Shown in pieces: positions 26,145 to 33,860 of a stretch of DNA of 64,000 nucleotides. Origin of the DNA: Halorubellus sp. JP-L1 (lineage in GTDB: Archaea; Halobacteriota; Halobacteria; Halobacteriales; Natrialbaceae); contig NZ_JAAOIR010000002.1 of NCBI RefSeq assembly GCF_011440375.1, positions 620,001-684,000 of the forward strand. Reading direction: 5' to 3'. The notes beneath the pieces are model-generated. The model did not search any database, was not told where the DNA came from, and saw only the letters and a list, made by a program, of their open reading frames with translations. The first letter of the stretch is position 1; each line of letters starts with the position of its first letter. The position numbers and the translations under genes were made by a program.

Positions 26145-26280
26145 GCGGTAGCGGAGCGGTGCGGACGCGGTGCGGATGCGGCGGCGGAGCGGTCGCGGTG
26201 TGGTAGCGGAGCGGTGCGGTAGCGGAGCGGTGCGGACGCGGTGCGGATGCGGCGGCGGAGCGGTCGCGGTGCGGTCGCCG
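26145..26280. repeat. 71-bp tandem repeat, about 1.9 copies
   Basis: The unit starting gcggtagcggagcggtgcgg occurs at 26145 and 26216 with near identity over about 56 bp. Shorter internal repeats of gcggagcggt and gcggtgcgg make it a compound minisatellite. Confidence 0.85.
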
Positions 26281-26554
26281 TCGGGTGGGACTGAAAGGGG
26301 CGGCACGTTCGCCCGTCGTCGCGACGGAAGGACCGCAGGCGCGAACGCGCCGGGGCTTTCTGCGTGTTCGGGGCGGTAAAGGTGTCGTTGGTGAACGAGC
26401 ACGGCGCGGATTCCTCCGTGCTTGTGGTATCGGATGGCGAACTGGCCAGCGCGTTCTGGCTGTTCGCGGTGGGGTTGCCGTTCGGCGATTCGATGCGTTC
26501 GGAATCGGGTTCGAGGGGTCAAGTTCAAGCGTCGGGGCGCCCAACCCGAGATAG

Positions 26555-27838
26555 ATGCGGCTCGACGAGTACATCGACGGGCTGGAGCCCGAGAGCGAGG
26601 AGGCGAAGCGTCGTCGGCTCGCGGAGGAGAAGTCCTACGAGATCACGGAGTACCTGGAGGACTTCGAGCGGGCGTTCGAGGAGAGCGTGCAGGGCGGGGA
26701 TCTGTTCGGGTCGACGTCGCCGTCGGTGTTCGTTGGGCGGTCGGGGTATCCGGACGTGTCGACGGGGCTCCTCTCGCCGGTGGCGGGGGACGTCGACCCG
26801 GAGAGCCTGGTGACGGACGCGTCGTGGTACGGGGCGGTCGGGATCGACGACGTGGTGCAGCGCCGGAGTTCGCTCCTGAACTCGAATCGGCGCGCGGACG
26901 TTCGCGACGCGGGGTCGCTGTCGGATTCGGAGAGCGTCCACGATGCCTGGAGTGGGTTCCTCGGGACGCAGCGCGAGGTCGCGATCGCGGGCGATCCCGT
27001 GGACGTCGAGATCGGGCTGGACGGCACGCCGGAGCTGGATCTCTCCGGTGGCGAGATCTCCGCGCCGCGGGGGCCGAGGGCGAAGGCGAATCGCGCGGAG
27101 CTCGCGGAGAACCCGTACGTTCCCAGGCCAGTGAAGAAGACGCTGGAGGACGACGACTGGCAGGCTCAGGGTGCGATGACGTACCTCTATCGGCGGGGGT
27201 TCGACGTGTACGAGATCAACAACATCCTGTCGGCGGGTGCGCTCGGGCGCGGCGAGGACCGCCGGCTGGTGCCGACGCGCTGGTCGATCACGGCGGTCGA
27301 CGACACCGTCGGGCAGTACCTCCGCGGGCAGCTTCGCGGGACGCAGGGCATCGACCGGGTGGAGGTGCACGAGAACGAGTTCATGGGGAACCGCTACTGG
27401 GTGGTGCTCGCGCCCGGCACGTGGGAGTTCGAGCTCGTGGAGATGAAGGCCCCCGGCAGCATCTGGAACCAGGGGGCGGGCGAGGTCTGGATGGGGTCGG
27501 CGCGCGAGGGGTTCGAGGGCCGCACTGGGTACGTCGAGGAGACCGCCGGCGCGTACTACGCGAGCCGGCTCGGCGTCCTCGAGCACCTCGTCGAGCGCGG
27601 CCGGCAGGCGAAGTGCCTCGTGCTCCGCGAGGTCAGCGACGACTACTGGGCGCCCGTCGGCGTCTGGCAGGTCCGGGAGTCGGTGCGGAACGCGTTCGAC
27701 GACGAACCCGGGGAGGCGGAGGACTTCGCGACCGCGGTCGACGCCATCGAGACGCACCTCCCGGTGTCGATGAACCGACTCCGACGGAAGTCCAGCATGG
27801 TGTCGGGCCTCCAGTCGTCGCTCGCCGACTGGACGTGA
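26555..27838 (+). CDS. nreA: DNA repair protein NreA
   Basis: A 427-residue archaeal Nre family protein. The start MRLDEYIDGLEPE, the block VFVGRSGYPDVSTGLLSPV (about 59-77), SSLLNSNRR (about 104-112), GAMTYLYRRGFDVYEINNIL (about 207-226) and RRLVPTRWSITAVDDTVG are all characteristic. The C-terminus QSSLADWT resembles a PCNA-interacting PIP box, as known for haloarchaeal NreA. In Haloferax, NreA acts with UvrABC-dependent repair of mitomycin C damage. Here it is a single-gene unit with a promoter-like gttcaag about 28 nt upstream. No zinc-finger Cys cluster is present, so it is NreA and not NreB. Confidence 0.93.
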   Translation: MRLDEYIDGLEPESEEAKRRRLAEEKSYEITEYLEDFERAFEESVQGGDLFGSTSPSVFVGRSGYPDVSTGLLSPVAGDVDPESLVTDASWYGAVGIDDVVQRRSSLLNSNRRADVRDAGSLSDSESVHDAWSGFLGTQREVAIAGDPVDVEIGLDGTPELDLSGGEISAPRGPRAKANRAELAENPYVPRPVKKTLEDDDWQAQGAMTYLYRRGFDVYEINNILSAGALGRGEDRRLVPTRWSITAVDDTVGQYLRGQLRGTQGIDRVEVHENEFMGNRYWVVLAPGTWEFELVEMKAPGSIWNQGAGEVWMGSAREGFEGRTGYVEETAGAYYASRLGVLEHLVERGRQAKCLVLREVSDDYWAPVGVWQVRESVRNAFDDEPGEAEDFATAVDAIETHLPVSMNRLRRKSSMVSGLQSSLADWT

Positions 27839-27929
27839 CCTCGTCAGTCGAGTCGTCGCCGGTCACGACCACGCGGTGACCGGTGACCGCCCCGACAATT
27901 CTTGAGGGGGCCGTGCGAACACCGCAGGC

Positions 27930-28205
27930 ATGTCACTGCACGCGACGTTCCCGCTCCAGGTCCCGGGCGGGCCGGAACTCCTGGTCCTCACACTCGTCCT
28001 CCTCCCGCTCCTGATTCTCGCACTCATCGGCGTCGTGCTCGTGCGACGCATCCTCGACCTCCCGGACCCGAGTCGCGTCAACGAACTCGAGCGCGAGATC
28101 GTCGCGTTGCGCGAACGCGTCGCCGAACTCGAAGGCGAGACCGACGACGCGCTCGAAGCCGGCGACGCGCTCGGAGCCGACGACGAGGAAAACGAGCGCG
28201 CCTGA
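27930..28205 (+). CDS. Small membrane protein with a coiled-coil tail
   Basis: A 91-residue protein. One membrane helix (about residues 16-39, LLVLTLVLLPLLILALIGVV) is followed by VRRILDLPDPSRV and a short coiled coil (NELEREIVALRERVAELEGE), then an acidic tail. The topology is N-out/C-in by the positive-inside rule. It does not match a family of known function, though similar haloarchaeal proteins are common. It has a plausible leaderless promoter (aattcttgag, about 30 nt upstream) and converges on the DUF302 gene with 10 bp between stops. Confidence 0.72.
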   Translation: MSLHATFPLQVPGGPELLVLTLVLLPLLILALIGVVLVRRILDLPDPSRVNELEREIVALRERVAELEGETDDALEAGDALGADDEENERA

Positions 28206-28215
28206 CCGTAGCGGC

Positions 28216-28677
28216 CTATTCGACGTCCAGGATCTCGCCGTCGAGGTTCGCCATCGCCGCCGCGACGTACTCGCCGGTCTCGTCGACGATCGCCTGCCAG
28301 TCCGCGTCGTCGGGCGCGATGCCGACGAGGCGCGCGATCCGCATGATGGAGACGTGATAGACGAACTGGACGCCGGGTTCGTCCTGCCAGACGACGACGT
28401 TACACGGGAAGAGGCCGCCGATCTGCTTCGTCACGTCCAGGGCTTCGTCCGCGACCGCGGGGTTGCACGCGCCGAGGACGTAGTACGGGTCGCGGTCCGC
28501 GTCCACCTTCTCGTTCAGGAGGTCGCTCGGCGAGAACTCGACGGGGACGCCGAATCCGGCGTCGACGAACGCCTCGCGCACGTGTTCGACGGCCGCGTCG
28601 TGCTCCATCTCGAGGACGGCGCGCTTCGTGCCGACGTCCGAGTCCGCGATCTTCGTGGGGTCGATGGGGAGTGTCAT
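28216..28677 (-). CDS. DUF302 domain protein
   Basis: A 153-residue protein with one DUF302 domain: EHVREAFVDAGFGVPVEFSP, the central YYVLGACNPAVADEALD (about 64-80) with the conserved Ala-Cys-Asn-Pro, and LFPCNVVVWQ (about 88-97). The second Cys with CN motif is typical. The domain is a small alpha/beta fold; the conserved Cys residues could bind a ligand or take part in redox or sulfur chemistry, but function is unknown. ATG 28677 is preferred over the GTG one codon earlier. It converges on the small membrane protein. Confidence 0.88.
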   Translation of the reverse strand: MTLPIDPTKIADSDVGTKRAVLEMEHDAAVEHVREAFVDAGFGVPVEFSPSDLLNEKVDADRDPYYVLGACNPAVADEALDVTKQIGGLFPCNVVVWQDEPGVQFVYHVSIMRIARLVGIAPDDADWQAIVDETGEYVAAAMANLDGEILDVE

Positions 28678-28760
28678 CACCTATGCGTCCGCGCCCAGGG
28701 CTGAAAAGCGTACGCCGGTTTCGAGTCGCGGGCGCGCATCCGGGGACCCCCAGTAGTCCG

Positions 28761-29468
28761 TCAGATCGGGAGCGGGAGCCAGCGGAGCCACCCGAGGACG
28801 GTGTCTATCGGGATGATGGGGTCGTGGATGACGAGCCAGTCGAGGAAGACGAGACCGACGCCGTGCGCGACGACGCTCGGCAGGAGCGAGTCGGACTTGT
28901 AGTCGACCGCGCCGAAGAGGACGTCCGTCGGCCCGGAGAGCAGGATCTCGATCGGCGGCTTCGTCGCGTGATGGATCGCGTACACTACGGGGCTGATGAA
29001 CGCCGCCTTGATGCCGAAGCGTTCGCCGACGCCGACGCACAGCAAGCCGCGGTAGTACGTCTCGACGGCGAGGACGAGCGCGAACTGCTTGACGGCGTGG
29101 GCCGCGAACGCGATGGGGTCGCGTAGCTCCGCGGCCGTCCCCCACATCGGGTAGAACGCGCGGATCGAGGGGAGCGACGACCCGACGAGATAGAACGGGA
29201 GGACGAACAGCGCCAACAGCGCGGCGTTCCTGACCGCTCGCCGATCGACGCGATACCCGAGGTCGCGGCCGTACGTCGCGGCGAGCGCCATCGGGCCGAC
29301 GAAGAAGATGAGGCCGTCGACGACGACGCGCTCGTCCAGCCCCGGCGGCGAGTACCGCATCCAGAGGAGCGTCAGCACGAACCCCCACAGGAGCGACTTC
29401 GCGGTCCACGAAAGCGACCGCCACGCGTCGACGACGCGCTCCACGGACCCGCGAACGCTCGTGCTCAT
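28761..29468 (-). CDS. CPBP-family intramembrane protein with a modified active site
   Basis: A 235-residue protein with about 6 to 7 membrane segments. The CPBP/ABI motif pattern is present but altered. The EExxxR motif is VETYYR (135-140), lacking the first Glu. The FxxxH motif is YAIHH (163-167), retaining His. The third motif HxxxN has His202 but Leu206. Family members cleave membrane substrates or act in bacteriocin immunity and prenyl-protein processing. With one of two catalytic acids missing, activity is uncertain and the gene may encode a non-proteolytic relative. It is followed by the DUF302 gene 83 bp away. Confidence 0.75.
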   Translation of the reverse strand: MSTSVRGSVERVVDAWRSLSWTAKSLLWGFVLTLLWMRYSPPGLDERVVVDGLIFFVGPMALAATYGRDLGYRVDRRAVRNAALLALFVLPFYLVGSSLPSIRAFYPMWGTAAELRDPIAFAAHAVKQFALVLAVETYYRGLLCVGVGERFGIKAAFISPVVYAIHHATKPPIEILLSGPTDVLFGAVDYKSDSLLPSVVAHGVGLVFLDWLVIHDPIIPIDTVLGWLRWLPLPI

Positions 29469-29545
29469 CGACGCGAGCGAACGCTACCGCCAGCCGCGAA
29501 ATCCATCACGAGCACGATTCCAGAGAGCCGAATGCGAGCACGGCG

Positions 29546-29836
29546 TTACTCGTCGGCGGTCGCGACCGGGCCGTGCCCGGCCGCGTTCCGGACGGCTTCG
29601 ACGAACGTCTGCCGCGTGTCGAAGTACGTCGTGTCCACGTCCTCGAGGAGCGATTCGAGCGACTGCGGACCGTCCGGCGTCCGCACCTCGCTGTCGCCCT
29701 CGAGTTCGAGGATGCGACTTCGCTGCTGGGGGTACTTGAGTCGCGAGGCGACGCGCGCTATCGGCGCACCCTCGACGGACGCTCCCGTGCCGAGTTCGAC
29801 GGCGGGTTCTTCCTCCGCTTCCTCGTCGTCTGCCAT
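29546..29836 (-). CDS. DUF5789 family protein
   Basis: A 96-residue acidic protein. It has a low-complexity N-terminus (ADDEEAEEEPAVELGTG), then a conserved domain VEGAPIARVASRLKYPQQRS, TPDGPQSLESLLEDVDTTYF and TRQTFVEAVRNAAG. This matches the haloarchaeal DUF5789 family, whose pattern PIARVASRLxYP and D-TYF suggests a small helical protein, possibly nucleic-acid-binding. No function is known. ATG 29836 gives the expected family length; longer upstream reading frames are Arg-rich and spurious. It is divergent from the DUF7139 gene. Confidence 0.82.
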   Translation of the reverse strand: MADDEEAEEEPAVELGTGASVEGAPIARVASRLKYPQQRSRILELEGDSEVRTPDGPQSLESLLEDVDTTYFDTRQTFVEAVRNAAGHGPVATADE

Positions 29837-29951
29837 GGCTGGCGCTTTGCGAGCGCCGCGATTCAACCTTTCGCTTCGCCGACCGCTGCGGACGCCGCGG
29901 CAGTCGCTTGTCTGACGTAGCCTTTTGTTGGAGGCGCTACAAGGGGCGCGC

Positions 29952-30959
29952 ATGACGAGTCTCGCGGACGCGTACGAGGACACCGTCGGAGAGGTGGGGA
30001 GCGTCCGCCGACTGTACGCCGGCACCGGCCTGTTCGTCGTCGGCGTCCTCCTGACGCTCGTCGGCGTCGTCGTCGGCGGCACGAACGTCCTCGCGAGCGT
30101 CGGCATCGGCGTGTTCGAGGCGCGGAAGATCGCGGGCGTCCTCGGCGGCCTCGGCGTCCCCGCGGTGCTCTCGGGCGTGTTCACGGTGCTGCCCGCGAGT
30201 CAGCGAGTCCGTGGCGCGGCCGCGATCGGCGCGAGCGTCTGCGTGTTCGGCGTCGCGCTGTTCTGGCACGCGTACCCGACGTACTGGGTGACGTCGACCG
30301 CCGACACCGACCTGACGCTCGTCGTCGCCGCCGTCTACGTCTTCGGCGCGTTCACGAGCATCTGGACGCTGTTCACGGCGATCGTGAACTTCAAGACCCG
30401 GAACGACCCCGGCGGCACGATCGAACTCCGCATCACGAAGGAAGGCGAGACGCGCGTCGTCGAGGTCGACGAGACGACCGCCGAAGCCGTCCGCGAGAAC
30501 GAGGCCGTCTCGACGGCCGACCTCGGGAGCGGCGTCGGGATGCTCGGCGGACAACCAGACGGCGACGTCGAAACCCAGACCGGCGGTGGGAAACCGACCG
30601 CAGCCGCCCAGTTGTCGGCCGGGTCGAAGCCTTCTTCGCGTGCGTCGCGCTCGACCAACTCGAAGCGCGACGCCGGCCGGTCGGCCGCGGCGAGCGACGG
30701 CGGTGCGACGACGCAGGACATCACATCGCCGATGGACGACGGCGACTCGTCGGCGAGCTACACGGGCGACGGCTACGACGCCGAAGTACTCGAGGACGAA
30801 CCCGCGGACCCGGCGACGAACCACGCGGACCGCTACTGCGGGAACTGCGAGCACTTCGACTACGTGCAGACGAACCAGGGCATCCAGCCGTACTGCGGGT
30901 ACCACGACGAACAGATGGACGACATGGAAGCCTGCGACGCCTGGAACCCGAACAACTAG
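29952..30959 (+). CDS. DUF7139-like membrane protein with a zinc-knuckle tail
   Basis: A 335-residue protein. Four membrane helices (roughly residues 24-46, 59-83, 87-109 and 119-142) are followed by a long hydrophilic, Ser/Thr/Asp-rich linker (about 180-285). The C-terminal CGNCEHFDYVQ and YCGYHDEQMDDMEACDAW contain four Cys and one His, a likely zinc site. The family fits haloarchaeal DUF7139. The tail is cytoplasmic by topology. It may be a sensor or scaffold, with the role unknown. Start ATG 29952 lies about 30 nt from a ccttttgttg box. Confidence 0.78.
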   Translation: MTSLADAYEDTVGEVGSVRRLYAGTGLFVVGVLLTLVGVVVGGTNVLASVGIGVFEARKIAGVLGGLGVPAVLSGVFTVLPASQRVRGAAAIGASVCVFGVALFWHAYPTYWVTSTADTDLTLVVAAVYVFGAFTSIWTLFTAIVNFKTRNDPGGTIELRITKEGETRVVEVDETTAEAVRENEAVSTADLGSGVGMLGGQPDGDVETQTGGGKPTAAAQLSAGSKPSSRASRSTNSKRDAGRSAAASDGGATTQDITSPMDDGDSSASYTGDGYDAEVLEDEPADPATNHADRYCGNCEHFDYVQTNQGIQPYCGYHDEQMDDMEACDAWNPNN

Positions 30960-30974
30960 GACGCCGGTCCGCGG

Positions 30975-31430
30975 TCACGCAGCCGAGTCTCTGATCCTCG
31001 CGAGCGTTTCGACCATCCTGTCGTAGAGACTGCCCTTCCAGAAGCACTGCTCGCAGTCGCGACACCGCCATACCGGCGTCTCGGCGGGGTCGGGCGCGTA
31101 CTCGCGAGTGGATCCGGTCTCCGGGACGCGATCCAGACGGCCGTTGCAGCGCCCGCAGCGCTCGGGGTCGTCGGTCGGCGTCAGGTCGACGCTGGCGGCC
31201 GCGAGTTCGCGGAGTTGCGCGCGAGGGTCGCGCTCGTGGAGGAGGATACCGTCGGTCGCGGCGGCGAGGTCGCGGTCGCGCGTCACGACCGTCCGATTCT
31301 CCTCGTTCGCGAGCGCGGCGGTCTCGTCGTCGGCCTCGACGCCGTGGTCGAGGACGAACGCGGTGTCGTGCCCGCAGAGGCGTAGGTACGCGCGGAGCCC
31401 GCCGCACATTGCGTCGAGGAGCAAGCGCAT
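30975..31430 (-). CDS. Mut7-C RNase domain protein (PIN-like with zinc ribbon)
   Basis: A 151-residue protein. Residues 1-80 are a PIN-like Mut7-C nuclease domain with acidic residues in LLLDAMCGGL and VVTRDRDLA. Residues 92-135 form a zinc ribbon: CGRCNGRLD and CRDCEQCFWKG. Mut7-C proteins are thought to be RNases; archaeal substrates are unknown. It is the last gene of the apparent operon DUF5788-polX-Mut7-C, 34 bp after polX, which hints at a role in nucleic-acid repair or quality control. ATG 31430 gives an intact MRLLLDAM start. Confidence 0.88.
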   Translation of the reverse strand: MRLLLDAMCGGLRAYLRLCGHDTAFVLDHGVEADDETAALANEENRTVVTRDRDLAAATDGILLHERDPRAQLRELAAASVDLTPTDDPERCGRCNGRLDRVPETGSTREYAPDPAETPVWRCRDCEQCFWKGSLYDRMVETLARIRDSAA

Positions 31431-31464
31431 GCTGTTCGCGTTCGTGGTCTCGGTTCGTCGCCGC

Positions 31465-33216
31465 TCAATGCAGGAACTCGCGGAGCGCGTCCTCGTCGTA
31501 CGTATTCAGGACGTCGTCGGGTTCCGCCCAGCCGCGGCGGGCGGTGTGGACGCCGTACGTGACGTTCGCGTACGACGCAGGTCGGTGCGCGTCGGTGTTG
31601 ATCGAGACCGTCGCGCCGGCCTCGACCGCGGCCTGGACGCTGCTCCCGGAGAGGTCGAGCCGGCTCGGGTTCGCGTTCACCTCCAGCGCCACGCCCTCGC
31701 TCGCCGCGACCTCCGCGAGCCGGTTCGCATCCACGTCCAGGCCCTCGCGCTGGTTCAAGAGGCGTCCCGTCGGGTGTCCGAGGACGTCGACGCTGGGGTG
31801 CGTCATCGCCGCACAGAGCCGGTCGGTCGCCTCGTCGCCAGGCATGTCGAGCTTCGAGTGCGGTGACGCGACCACGACGTCGAGCTCGGCGAGCACGTCG
31901 TCGGCGACCGAGATGCCGCCGTCGGCGTCGACGTTCGCCTCCACGCCCGAGAGCGCCGTGATGCCGTCGACGTCGTCGGTCACCGCCTCCACCTCGGCGG
32001 CGAGGTCGAGGAGGTCGTCGTCGGGGACGCCCATCCCGCCGACGACGCCCGGACCGACCGCGTGGTCCGTGACGGCGACGAACTCGTGACCGAACGACTT
32101 CGCGCCCTCGACCATCTCGCGGACCGAGAACGCGCCGTCGCTCGCGTCCGTGTGCGTGTGGAGGTCCCCGCGGACGTCCGCCTCCGTCAGGAGGGTCGGG
32201 AGGTCGTCGTCGACCGCGGCCTCGACTTCGCCGCGGCCCTCCCGCAACTCCGGCGGCACCAGCGGGAGGTCGAGCGCGTCGTACATCGACGCCTCCGTCT
32301 CCCCGCCGATGCGTTCGCCGACGCGCTGGCCGTCCTCGGCGTCCACGACGTCGCTGACGTCGAACGCGCCGTACTCGTTGAGCTTCACGCCGTGCTCGAT
32401 GGCGTAGTTCCGGAGCTTCACGTTGTGGTCCTTGCTCCCCGTGAAGTACTGGAGCGCGCTCCCGAACTCGTTCGGGACGACGACGCGCAGGTCCACGCGC
32501 ATCCCGTCCATCCAGACCGACGCCTTCTGTTCCCCAGCCTCGATCACCGAGTCCGCCGCCTCCCAGTCCGCGAACGCGTCGACGACCGCTTGCCCGCGCT
32601 CGCTCGCCGCGAGCACGTCCACGTCGCCGATGGTCGCCCGCCACCGCCGCACCGACCCCGCCGCCTCCGCCTCGTCGACGGCGTCGAGGTCGCTCACCCA
32701 CGCCCGGACGCGCTCCGCGACCGGCCGGGCGTCACCGAGGAGCTCTCGCTGGCCGGCCTCGCGCGCGAACGGGACGTTCTCGAGGATGTTCCCCTCGGTC
32801 TTCGCGCCGAACCCCTTCACCTCCTGGATGCGGTCCGCCTCGGCCGCCGCCTCCAGTTCGTCGAGGTCCGTCACGCCCAGTTCCTCGTACAGCGTCCCGA
32901 CCGTCTTCGGGCCGACGCCCTCGACGCGCAAGAGCGCCCGCATGTCCACCGGGTAGCGCTCGCGCATCTCCTCGAGTTCCTCGATCGCGCCCGTCTCGTG
33001 GAACTCCACGATCTTCGACGCGATCGCCTCGCCCACGTCGTCCAGTTCCATCAGGGCGTCCTCGCCCTCGTCGGCGAGCGCCTCGAGCGCGCCCGGGTAC
33101 TCGCGGACGCTCTCGACCGCGCGCCGGTAGACGTTCGGCTTGTACTCGACGCCGTCGGCGTCGAGGAGGTTCGCGTACGCTTCCAGTTCGTCGGCGACGT
33201 CTTGCTTGAGTGCCAT
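31465..33216 (-). CDS. polX: DNA polymerase X family with PHP domain
   Basis: A 583-residue protein of normal PolX length. The N-terminal pol-beta-type domain has two HhH segments (ELDDVGEAIASKI and RVEGVGPKTVGTLY), the nucleotidyltransferase motif GSVRRWRATIGDVDV (187-201) with Asp198 and Asp200, and the third acid in MRVDLRV (about 239-245). The C-terminal PHP domain has metal ligands in DLHTHTDASDG (351-361), VAVTDHAVG, GVEANVD, VVVASPHSKLD, DVLGHPTGRLLN and SINTDAH. It fills short gaps and has 3'-5' exonuclease or AP-end-processing activity in base excision repair. It lies 21 bp after DUF5788. Confidence 0.95.
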   Translation of the reverse strand: MALKQDVADELEAYANLLDADGVEYKPNVYRRAVESVREYPGALEALADEGEDALMELDDVGEAIASKIVEFHETGAIEELEEMRERYPVDMRALLRVEGVGPKTVGTLYEELGVTDLDELEAAAEADRIQEVKGFGAKTEGNILENVPFAREAGQRELLGDARPVAERVRAWVSDLDAVDEAEAAGSVRRWRATIGDVDVLAASERGQAVVDAFADWEAADSVIEAGEQKASVWMDGMRVDLRVVVPNEFGSALQYFTGSKDHNVKLRNYAIEHGVKLNEYGAFDVSDVVDAEDGQRVGERIGGETEASMYDALDLPLVPPELREGRGEVEAAVDDDLPTLLTEADVRGDLHTHTDASDGAFSVREMVEGAKSFGHEFVAVTDHAVGPGVVGGMGVPDDDLLDLAAEVEAVTDDVDGITALSGVEANVDADGGISVADDVLAELDVVVASPHSKLDMPGDEATDRLCAAMTHPSVDVLGHPTGRLLNQREGLDVDANRLAEVAASEGVALEVNANPSRLDLSGSSVQAAVEAGATVSINTDAHRPASYANVTYGVHTARRGWAEPDDVLNTYDEDALREFLH

Positions 33217-33237
33217 GAGTCGATGAGTGCGTCGTCG

Positions 33238-33678
33238 TCACGGGCCGGTTCGCGGCCCGTCCTCGTCGTGCCCGAGCGCCTGCTGGAGGAAGTTCATCCA
33301 GCGCTTCCGGTCGGCCGCCTGCTTCGCCTCGACCTCCCGCTCTATGTCCGTCGGGCCGATGCTCTCCAGCGCGTTCAGCGCGCGGTCCAGGCCGATGATC
33401 GCACCGACGACGGCCTCCCCCTCCTCGAAGGAGAGGTCGGGGTCGTCCTCGAGGCGCTGCTTGCGCTGGAGGCGCTCCCGGCGGAGGTTCTTCTTCGCCT
33501 CCTGGACGCGCTCGCGGTCCTCGGCGGGCACCGCGTCCACGCGCTTGGTCTCGAACACGAACGACTGGAGGTCCAGTTCCTCGCCCTGCACGTCGATCGT
33601 CTCGGGAATGTCCGCGCCGACCGTCGCGCTCTCGCGCTCGATCCGCTCCAGGAGTTGCTTGCGCTCGTACCCCTTCAC
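33238..33678 (-). CDS. DUF5788 family protein
   Basis: A 146-residue cytoplasmic protein with start MKGYERKQLLERIERESATV (GTG 33678, preferred over a TTG 27 bp upstream). It shows the conserved IPETIDVQGEELDLQSFVFE and a helical region KKNLRRERLQRKQRL. The core around FEEGEAVVGAIIGLDRALNA matches DUF5788, a haloarchaeal family usually next to polX. Charge and helicity suggest an accessory or nucleic-acid-associated protein, but no function is known. The gene leads an operon with polX and the Mut7-C RNase. Upstream is a 33-bp tandem repeat. Confidence 0.84.
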   Translation of the reverse strand: MKGYERKQLLERIERESATVGADIPETIDVQGEELDLQSFVFETKRVDAVPAEDRERVQEAKKNLRRERLQRKQRLEDDPDLSFEEGEAVVGAIIGLDRALNALESIGPTDIEREVEAKQAADRKRWMNFLQQALGHDEDGPRTGP

Positions 33679-33714
33679 GGCCGACGCTCGGGCGGCCAGC
33701 GTCAAAACGATGCG

Positions 33715-33813
33715 GGTCGAATCGACTGCGAGCGCCAGAGCGGTGGGGGTCGAATCGACTGCGAGCGCGAGCGCGGTGGGGGTCGAACCGACTGCAGCGA
33801 GAGAGCGGTCGGG
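33715..33813. repeat. 33-bp tandem repeat, three copies
   Basis: Units start at 33715, 33748 and 33781, each beginning ggtcgaa(t/c)cgactgc. The third diverges slightly. They are intergenic between the DUF5788 gene start and the glycerate kinase gene end, so they may lie in the upstream region of the DUF5788-polX operon. Confidence 0.9.
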
Positions 33814-33860
33814 TCGCAGTCGCCGGTCGCTGCCGTGACGATGCAGCGGTCGCCGGCGGG

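Larger units (their letters stand above)
25635..26554. other. 920-bp gene-free, hairpin- and repeat-rich GC region
   Basis: No credible gene is seen here. The open frames give Arg/Pro/Ala-rich, basic peptides unlike the acidic haloarchaeal proteome. The stretch holds a composite inverted repeat at 25672-25718, further stems (25734-25760, 25923-25937, 25946-25964), a perfect 13-bp palindromic stem at 26092-26119 and a 71-bp tandem repeat at 26145-26280. Around 26285-26550 are non-repetitive sequences without clear coding bias. It may be a decayed element or a structural/regulatory region between two promoters. Confidence 0.6.

Noticed and set aside
25687-26554. Several long open frames on both strands
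   Set aside because: Their products are Arg/Pro/Ala-rich and basic, with no family similarity and no haloarchaeal acidic bias; open frames of this length are common by chance in DNA so rich in GC.
33715-33813. Insertion sequence or integron-like element
   Set aside because: Repeats are short and tandem, with no transposase, no terminal inverted repeats and no target-site duplication.
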